From contig JAHIOG010000019.1 in NCBI GenBank assembly GCA_018895675.1, positions 1-11,783 on the forward strand: DNA of 11,783 nucleotides, written 5' to 3'. The first letter of the stretch is position 1. Each line of letters starts with the position of its first letter. This document shows, in pieces, positions 6,514-11,783 of this stretch. A program made the translations under genes and the position numbers. Below the pieces are notes generated by a model. It ran no database searches. It saw nothing but the letters and a program-made list of their open reading frames with translations, and was not told the DNA's origin. The stretch comes from a bacterium. Its GTDB lineage: Bacteria > Fidelibacterota > UBA2242.

Positions 6514-7647
6514 ATGAAACGGAGGGATTTTTTCAAAACGGTTGGATTTGCTACAATAGCGGCAGGCGTATCAACAGGATTAAGCGGCATTGCCTGTTCA
6601 AAGAGAAAATTTACGAAAGGAAGCGGCATGAAAGTAAGCTATGAGATCAAGCAATTAAATTTACGGCATACCTGGACTATCGCCCGGAATTCCAGCAATT
6701 TTAAACAAGATGTATTTGTGAAATTGGAAAAAGATGGAATTGTTGGGATTGGCGAAGCCGCGCCAAACGTCCGGTATGATGAAACCCCGGAATCGACAAT
6801 TGAAGTAATCAAGAAAGCGATTCCGCTGTTCGCCGATGCCGATCCTTTTGAATTTGTTCAATTGGGATATGATATTCAGAATCTATGCAAAGGACAAACA
6901 GCCGGGAAAGCGGCTCTGGATATCGCCCTGATGGACTGGGTTGGAAAAGCGCTGAATATCCCACTTTATAAAATGTGGGGTCTGGACCCGGAGAAATCGC
7001 CGTTAACCTCATTTTCAATCGGCATCGATACTCCGGAAGTGATGGCACAAAAAACAAAAGAAGCGGAACCTTATAAAATCCTGAAAGTCAAGGTTGGAAA
7101 ACCGAACGATGAAGAATTTATTAGAGCTGTGCGCTCCGTAGCGCCCGATAAGCCTATTCGTGTGGATGCCAACGAAGGCTGGACTGATAAAGAAGTCGCC
7201 ATCAGAAAAATCGAATGGCTGGTGAAAAACGGGATTGAATTTATCGAGCAACCCATGCCCTCTCATATGCTGGAAGAAACCCGCTGGCTGCGCGATCGGT
7301 CGCCGATTCCGATAATCGCCGATGAAGCCGTAAAGTCCACCGCAGACATTCCCAAATTAGCCGAAGCTTACGATGGAATTAACATAAAAATTATGAAATC
7401 AGGCGGTTTACAGGAAGCCCTGCGCATGATCTGGCTGGCAAAGTCACTCGGTATGAAAATCATGATCGGCTGCATGATCGAAAGTTCGGTAGCAATTACT
7501 GCCGCCGCTCAATTGTGCTCGCTGATCGACTATGCCGATCTGGACGGAAACCTGTTGATCAGTAATGACCCGTATATCGGTGCCACGCTTGTTGACGGTC
7601 ACGTGGTTGTCAATGATAAACCGGGAATCGGTGTTAAAGAAGCCTGA
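6514..7647 (+). CDS. Tat-exported dipeptide epimerase (L-Ala-D/L-Glu epimerase-like, enolase superfamily)
   Basis: 377 residues from the ATG at 6514. An in-frame ATG at 6496 exists, but ggag at 6501-6504 is correctly spaced only for 6514, and this start puts the Tat motif RRDFF at residues 3-7. The Tat-like signal ends near GIAC, so Cys28 could be a lipobox cysteine. The mature part is an enolase-superfamily enzyme of the muconate-lactonizing subgroup. It has the catalytic KVK (Lys191/Lys193), metal ligands Asp218 (DAN), Glu245 (EQP) and Asp270 (ADE), a second catalytic lysine in KIMKSGG (residues 292-298), CMIES (320-324) and the DLD motif (342-344), which in dipeptide epimerases holds the substrate amino group. 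It would interconvert L-Ala-L-Glu and L-Ala-D-Glu or similar dipeptides. Classical relatives are cytoplasmic, so an export signal is notable. The substrate is not certain: this family has many specificities. Confidence 0.85.
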   Translation: MKRRDFFKTVGFATIAAGVSTGLSGIACSKRKFTKGSGMKVSYEIKQLNLRHTWTIARNSSNFKQDVFVKLEKDGIVGIGEAAPNVRYDETPESTIEVIKKAIPLFADADPFEFVQLGYDIQNLCKGQTAGKAALDIALMDWVGKALNIPLYKMWGLDPEKSPLTSFSIGIDTPEVMAQKTKEAEPYKILKVKVGKPNDEEFIRAVRSVAPDKPIRVDANEGWTDKEVAIRKIEWLVKNGIEFIEQPMPSHMLEETRWLRDRSPIPIIADEAVKSTADIPKLAEAYDGINIKIMKSGGLQEALRMIWLAKSLGMKIMIGCMIESSVAITAAAQLCSLIDYADLDGNLLISNDPYIGATLVDGHVVVNDKPGIGVKEA

Positions 7648-7653
7648 CACAAT

Positions 7654-7824
7654 TAATTAGAGTCTGTCCGTAAACTATGAAAACTTGAGTTAAGTTTGCT
7701 TTAGCTGACTTGACTTAAGTTTTATAACTCCTTGAAATAAGTCAACTTAACTCATCCGGCAACTGCCGGATAAGTCAAGTTTCCATTTATCGAAAAAACC
7801 GTCATTACGGACAGACACTAATTA
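7654..7824. mobile_element. MITE-like element with 20-bp terminal inverted repeats
   Basis: The left end 7654-7673 (TAATTAGAGTCTGTCCGTAA) and the reverse complement of the right end 7805-7824 (TAATTAGTGTCTGTCCGTAA) agree at 19 of 20 positions. The 171-bp element has no open frame. Inside, AAACTTGAGTTA (7681-7692) recurs inverted at 7771-7782 with one mismatch, a perfect hairpin atccggca-ac-tgccggat lies at 7754-7771, and several GACTTGACTTAAG-like motifs occur. If the true ends are AGAGTCTG/AGTGTCTG, the flanks leave AATT on both sides as a possible target duplication, but AATT is self-complementary and thus ambiguous. It starts 6 bases after the epimerase stop and may also act as its transcription end. 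No transposase of the same ends is in the window. Confidence 0.7.
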
Positions 7825-8058
7825 GAATGCCCCGTGGAAATTCACTATGGTTGTCAACTATCAATGACATTTTATAAAGTCAGCAACGATTTTTATCCAT
7901 TACACTCAATTTTAAATAATAATAATAATCATTGAATTCATTCGATGGAAATTGATGATAAATTGAAACCTGCAGACGGAACTTTCCTGCTTGAATTCTT
8001 CCTCTTTTATTTTGATATTACTGTTTATTTTATTGTCAATGATTAAAAGGAGCAACAA
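7825..8058. other. A+T-rich leader region upstream of the OPT gene
   Basis: No gene is apparent. It contains five tandem AAT units (7915-7929) and T-rich tracts around 8001-8040. TTGAAT (7991-7996) and GATATT (8014-8019) with a 17-base spacer form a weak promoter candidate for the downstream transporter, each box matching consensus at four of six positions. The transporter's Shine-Dalgarno AAAAGGAG lies at 8045-8052. Confidence 0.4.
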
Positions 8059-10017
8059 ATGAGTCAGCAAAGAACAGGGCTACCGCCGGAAGCTTATGAA
8101 GAAATTCCCGGTGATCAATATCAACCCTATATACCAATAACTGAATCGATGACCGAATTGACGTTGAAATCTCTGGTTTATGGTTCGTTTTTTGGAATTC
8201 TATTTGGAATGGCAAATGCCTATCTCGGGTTGGTGTCCGGTCTTACTATCTCAACTGCAATTCCCCTGGCTGTGTTAACCGTCGCAGTTGCCAAAATTTT
8301 CCAGCGTTGGACCGGAAAGACATCAATTCTGGAAAATAATATAACCAAGACGACCGGCTCGGCAAGCTCTTCGCTGGCATCAGGTATTATTTTTACTATA
8401 CCGGCGCTAATTATGTGGGGTCAAAACCCTAGTCTTCTTAAGATTACTCTTATCGGTTTAGCCGGTGGAATAATCGGTGTTTTATTTATGATACCTCTCA
8501 GACGTTTTCTGATAAAAAATGAACATGGCAAACTTCCCTATCCGGAAGGCATCGGTTCCGCTGAAGTTTTAGTTGCCGCCGACGCCGGTGGCGCCAGCGC
8601 TAAAAATGTCTTTGCCGGACTGGGAATAGGCTTTGTATATACTTTTCTGATTAGAATAGTGCACCTTTTCAAGGGTATAATCTGGATCAAAATCCCTTTA
8701 TTGAAAAAAGGAATGATCGGAATGAATACTCAGCCGGCGCTGCTCGGTGTTGGTTATATATTAGGATTTAGGATCGGTTTGATCATGGTAGCGGGCGGAT
8801 TATTATCCTGGCTCGTTATGATTCCGGCGCTAGCTTATTATGGCGATGCCGTCGCACATCCAATTTTTCCAGCCACCGTTAAATTGATCACCGATATGGA
8901 TCCGCATGAAATATGGACGACTTATATCAGATATATTGGCGCAGGCGCTGTTGCTACTGCCGGGTTCATTACTCTTATTAAATCAATCCCGACTATTGTG
9001 TCATCCTTCAAAATTGGTATTCAACATATTAAAGAGGCTAAAGCAGGAAAAGAAGTGGATAGAACTGATGATGATCTTTCTTTAAAAGTTGTGTTTATCG
9101 GAGTCGGTATTACAGCTCTATTTATTGCAATCATTCCAACTATCTTTGATTTTTCTGGTTCATTTTTTGTCAGATTACTTGCTGCTCTACTTGCCACCGT
9201 TTTTGCATTTTTCTTTGTTACGGTATCTGCAAGAATCGTCGGTTTAGTCGGAGTAACATCCAATCCTACTTCCGGAATGGTAATAGCTACGCTTATTTTC
9301 ACCAGTCTTATTTTCATGGGCTTAGGTTTTAAAGGGTTAGAAGCCAAAATTGCCGTTATCACAATTGGTGGAATTGTCGGAGTAGCCGCATCAATAGCCG
9401 GTGATACATCACAGGATTTAAAAGCGGGATTTCTCATCGGAGCCACTCCTCGTAAACAACAGATAGGCGAACTGATAGGTGTTCTCACTACGGCGTTTTT
9501 TGTAGCGGGTAGTGTACTAATTCTGGGTAAAGCGCACGGCTTCGGTTCCCCAGAGTTGCCTGCTCCGCAAGCCAGTATGATGAAAATGATAATTGATGGA
9601 TTGATCAGCCATAATATTCCCTGGACTCTCGTATTTATCGGAGTTGGAATTACTCTTTTTGTCCATTTTGTAATTCGGATTCCCTCCTTGGCTTTTGCTG
9701 TTGGTGTATATCTCCCCGTTTCAACTATGGTACCTATTTTTATCGGTGGTACTATTAGAAAAATGATTGAAGAACGCTGTGGAGATAATAAAGAGTTGAA
9801 AGATAAACGACGCGAAGCGGGGATACTTTTTGGCTCCGGACTTGTAGGCGGCGACGGCTTGATGGGAATTCTCGTTGGATTGTTGGTAATACTAAAAGCA
9901 AGACCACATTTACTTTCAGAAAACTGGGCCGATCCTTTGACAATACCGCTTGGTTTGCTGTTTTTCAGTTTTTTAGCTTATCTGTTAATCAGAGCAACGC
10001 GAGTAGGAGAAAAATAG
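8059..10017 (+). CDS. OPT-family oligopeptide transporter
   Basis: 652 residues, a normal length for prokaryotic OPT proteins, with about 14-16 membrane helices. It should be a proton-coupled importer in the inner membrane. Diagnostic segments are NAYLGLVSGLTIS (53-65), ENNITKTTGSASSSLASG (92-109), the family signature KLPYPEGIGSAEVL (158-171), GDTSQDLKAGFLIGATPRKQQ (448-468) and GLVGGDGLMG (594-603). A hydrophilic loop around residues 315-340 joins the two halves. The start at 8059 is supported by AAAAGGAG eight bases upstream. OPT members carry small peptides or, in the YSL branch, metal chelates; the dipeptide epimerase upstream and the peptidase downstream favour peptides here, which is inference. 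It has its own leader after the MITE-like element and so is probably transcribed separately from the epimerase. Confidence 0.92.
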   Translation: MSQQRTGLPPEAYEEIPGDQYQPYIPITESMTELTLKSLVYGSFFGILFGMANAYLGLVSGLTISTAIPLAVLTVAVAKIFQRWTGKTSILENNITKTTGSASSSLASGIIFTIPALIMWGQNPSLLKITLIGLAGGIIGVLFMIPLRRFLIKNEHGKLPYPEGIGSAEVLVAADAGGASAKNVFAGLGIGFVYTFLIRIVHLFKGIIWIKIPLLKKGMIGMNTQPALLGVGYILGFRIGLIMVAGGLLSWLVMIPALAYYGDAVAHPIFPATVKLITDMDPHEIWTTYIRYIGAGAVATAGFITLIKSIPTIVSSFKIGIQHIKEAKAGKEVDRTDDDLSLKVVFIGVGITALFIAIIPTIFDFSGSFFVRLLAALLATVFAFFFVTVSARIVGLVGVTSNPTSGMVIATLIFTSLIFMGLGFKGLEAKIAVITIGGIVGVAASIAGDTSQDLKAGFLIGATPRKQQIGELIGVLTTAFFVAGSVLILGKAHGFGSPELPAPQASMMKMIIDGLISHNIPWTLVFIGVGITLFVHFVIRIPSLAFAVGVYLPVSTMVPIFIGGTIRKMIEERCGDNKELKDKRREAGILFGSGLVGGDGLMGILVGLLVILKARPHLLSENWADPLTIPLGLLFFSFLAYLLIRATRVGEK

Positions 10018-10113
10018 ATAATCTATACTTTGCTATAGGCGAGATGTCACAATAAATTACTTTTTACGCAATCATCAATTATATTTTACAGGTAAAATGA
10101 GAATTGGATTGAA

Positions 10114-10842
10114 ATGAGATCGGTGAAAATATTCATTGTTTTGATTGCACTGTTCATGATGATCGGCTGTGAAGATGATAGCACAAATATCGATGTGATT
10201 GATATGTATTTCATCAGCAAATACCTCAAAGAGCAAACCGTATTTCTGGTCAATAAACCCAAAGAACATGATGGACCTTTTCCGGTTTTATACCTGCTGA
10301 ATGGTTATGGCGCCGATGCCTATGCCTGGGCTTCAGGGGCGAACCTGCAAAAAGCCGCTGATGATTATGGAATGCTGATTGTTTCTGCCACTGCCGACTA
10401 TAATTGGTATGTCGATATTCCAAATGACAGCTCAAAATGGTATATGAGCTATGTACTGGAAATTATCAACATTGTCGATACGACTTTTAATACAATCCCT
10501 TCAAAAAATCATCGTGCGATCTGCGGGATCAGTAACGGCGGCAAAGGCGCTGTTTATATTTCCAGTCACAACCCGAATAAGTTTTGCTCGGCTTCATCTC
10601 TGAGCGCCGGAACTTATTCCGGTTATCAACCTGTTTATGATAGCTTCAGATCGGTTGATTTGCTGATCGAAGTGGGAACAGAAGATACACAACTCGGTAA
10701 TTGCAGGTGGCTGCATCAAAAGCTGAGAGATCAGTTCATTTCTCACGAATACAATGAATTTAGCGGTGATCACGACTGGAAATTCTGGGGTAAACGCTAT
10801 AAATATCATTTTAAATTTCATTATGATAATTTCGATTTATAA
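10114..10842 (+). CDS. Lipoprotein esterase of the esterase D/feruloyl-esterase-like alpha/beta hydrolase family
   Basis: 242 residues. The N-terminal hydrophobic stretch ends in MIGC, so Cys19 is a probable lipid attachment site and the enzyme sits in the envelope. The hydrolase domain starts at ~40 with a short beta region. FPVLYLLNGYGADAYAW (56-72) supplies the oxyanion-hole loop, GISNGG (138-143) the nucleophile Ser140, EVGTED (186-191) the acid, probably Asp191, and SGDHDWKFW (217-225) the catalytic His220. This order and the HDWxxW ending are typical of the putative esterase family, whose members act on acyl-sugars, feruloyl esters, siderophore esters or S-formylglutathione. The substrate cannot be deduced. 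Most relatives have GxSMGG, so Asn after the nucleophile is a small deviation. The ribosome binding site is weak (ggattgaa). It follows the transporter after 96 bases and may be read through from it. Confidence 0.82.
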   Translation: MRSVKIFIVLIALFMMIGCEDDSTNIDVIDMYFISKYLKEQTVFLVNKPKEHDGPFPVLYLLNGYGADAYAWASGANLQKAADDYGMLIVSATADYNWYVDIPNDSSKWYMSYVLEIINIVDTTFNTIPSKNHRAICGISNGGKGAVYISSHNPNKFCSASSLSAGTYSGYQPVYDSFRSVDLLIEVGTEDTQLGNCRWLHQKLRDQFISHEYNEFSGDHDWKFWGKRYKYHFKFHYDNFDL

Positions 10843-10943
10843 ACTGTTTTTTACAGTTTAACTATGCTGTTCACAAACACGATATTTCAGTATATTTTCG
10901 ATTCGATAGAGTATAATGACTATTATGACGAGTAAAATTATGT

Positions 10944-10972
10944 TTGACATTTATACATAGTTTCTGTAAAAT
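10944..10972 (+). promoter_or_regulatory. Sigma70-type promoter for the M28 peptidase gene
   Basis: A perfect -35 TTGACA (10944-10949) is followed after exactly 17 bases by TAAAAT (10967-10972). The start of transcription would be near 10979, about 80 nt before the peptidase. Two tandem 9-mers tataatgac/tattatgac (10912-10920 and 10921-10929) lie 14 bases upstream of the -35 and could be an activator site. Confidence 0.65.
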
Positions 10973-11059
10973 AATATTCAGTACAGCAGGAAAGAGTGGA
11001 GAGACATAATGAGGAAAGTCTTCACGCTGATGTTTTAAAAGAAAATTGAGATGAGAGCC

Positions 11060-11783
11060 ATGAAAAAAACACCTATTTTCCTTATAATTCTTTCTCTTTT
11101 TTTGACGTTTATCTTTGCACAAGAATTCAATCCTCAGATTGATTCGCTCATCAACCAGGTATCTCTTGATTCTCTTGTAAAGCATGTACGTATTTTATCA
11201 GGTGAGGATTCGGTTAGAATTGGGGACAGTACCTATTTAATAAAGACCCGTGCAAGTACTGCTAGCTTTCATGAAACGAAGGGACACAGAATTGCAGCAA
11301 AATATCTTGTAAAGATACTTAAGCAATATTGTCCTCAGGTTATCGAACAGACTCTATTGTTCCGTGATGTGGATACGGTACGTAATATCATCGGTATCCA
11401 AGAGGGCAAAAATTACCCTGATAAAAAAATTATAGTTTCTGGACACTATGATTCTATTACAGGGAACTTGGATCTCTCAATCGCTCCTGGTGCCGATGAC
11501 AATGCCAGTGGAGTTGCATCTGTATTAGAAGCCGCCCGACTAATAAGTCAAATCGAAACTGCTTACACAATCTATTACATATTATGGGATTGTGAAGAAG
11601 CTAGAGAACCAGGTTCAGAAATGTTTTGTTTGGAGAATATTGAAAGAACAGATTTGCTTGCAATGCTCAATGTTGATATGATTGGGTATGATGCATTAGA
11701 TTCAGGCGTTGTGTGTATATATTGTCGCGACGTTGTTAGTCTCAAGTTGGGGCGCTTACTGGAAAATATTGGACCTATCTATA
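11060..11783 (+). CDS. Secreted M28-family metallopeptidase, N-terminal part (3' end outside window)
   Basis: 241 residues are visible before the window ends. Residues 1-20 form a signal peptide (KK, hydrophobic core, probably cleaved after FIFA before QEF). After a short helical region the M28 two-zinc core is present: SGHYDS (127-132) with zinc ligand His129 and Asp131, PGADDNASG (143-151) with bridging Asp147, DCEEAREPGS (177-186) with catalytic Glu179 and zinc ligand Glu180, and LNVDMIGY (203-210) with zinc ligand Asp206. The last ligand, a histidine, lies beyond the edge. The enzyme should remove N-terminal amino acids from peptides outside the cytoplasm. The start is taken at 11060; an in-frame ATG at 11051 would add three residues. 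It has its own promoter at 10944-10972. Confidence 0.88.
   Translation, partial: MKKTPIFLIILSLFLTFIFAQEFNPQIDSLINQVSLDSLVKHVRILSGEDSVRIGDSTYLIKTRASTASFHETKGHRIAAKYLVKILKQYCPQVIEQTLLFRDVDTVRNIIGIQEGKNYPDKKIIVSGHYDSITGNLDLSIAPGADDNASGVASVLEAARLISQIETAYTIYYILWDCEEAREPGSEMFCLENIERTDLLAMLNVDMIGYDALDSGVVCIYCRDVVSLKLGRLLENIGPIY

Noticed and set aside
7912..7932. Tandem AAT units considered as a phase-variable tract.
   Set aside because: There are only five copies, far from any start codon or promoter box, so slippage effects are unlikely to matter.
9021..9488. 155-codon minus-strand frame inside the OPT gene.
   Set aside because: It is a shadow of the transporter reading frame: the OPT family match covers the whole region on the other strand.
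10840..10860. Hairpin taaactgt-ttttt-acagttta at the esterase stop codon, considered as a terminator.
   Set aside because: The stem is A+T-rich, the T-run is in the loop rather than after the stem, and it overlaps the stop codon.
10871..11185. 104-codon minus-strand frame over the M28 start and promoter.
   Set aside because: It overlaps a clear signal peptide and promoter on the plus strand and has a low-complexity, basic composition.

Overview
The window is a stretch of bacterial chromosome of roughly 40% G+C. Clear Shine-Dalgarno sequences, sigma70-type -35/-10 promoters, lipoprotein signal peptides and a Tat signal all point to a diderm bacterium. Gene content (unfused animal/plant-type lysine-ketoglutarate reductase and saccharopine dehydrogenase, GyrI-like lipoprotein, OPT transporter, exported dipeptide epimerase, secreted M28 peptidase) would suit an uncultured lineage near the FCB group (Marinimicrobia, Calditrichota, KSB1 or Ignavibacteria-like). 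That placement is inference; no rRNA or phylogenetic marker is present.

Layout. 1-366 (+) is the C-terminal part of a winged-helix protein entering from the left, possibly an AAA-type ATPase with a C-terminal DNA-binding domain. A strong hairpin separates it from a minus-strand lysine catabolism unit, 3318 to 496, which runs lysine-ketoglutarate reductase then saccharopine dehydrogenase, the same order as the two halves of the eukaryotic fusion enzyme AASS. A consensus-like promoter lies about 230 nt upstream of this unit. Next come about 500 bases of gene-free, palindrome-rich and minisatellite-like DNA (3600-4020), then a lipoprotein with a GyrI-like ligand-binding domain (4108-4689, +). 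Convergent to it is a minus-strand pair: a YfcC-family membrane carrier (6334-4931) followed 3 bases later by a 67-residue Cys-rich protein (4927-4724).

From 6514 rightward everything is on the plus strand: a Tat-exported dipeptide epimerase of the enolase superfamily, a 171-bp MITE-like element with 20-bp terminal inverted repeats, an OPT-family oligopeptide transporter, a small lipoprotein esterase of the alpha/beta hydrolase fold, and a secreted M28 metallopeptidase cut off by the right edge.

Taken together the region reads as an amino-acid and peptide utilisation neighbourhood. The M28 enzyme could cleave peptides outside the cytoplasm, the epimerase could convert D/L dipeptides (for example from peptidoglycan) in the envelope, OPT could import peptides, YfcC could move amino acids or carboxylates, and LKR/SDH would break lysine down to glutamate and aminoadipate semialdehyde. 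The single functions are well supported by motifs; the joint pathway is an inference from proximity. I see no CRISPR array, rRNA, tRNA, phage or complete insertion sequence, and no obviously new multi-gene system. The least explained items are the envelope-located epimerase, the Cys-rich partner of YfcC, the GyrI-like lipoprotein and the small non-coding repeats.
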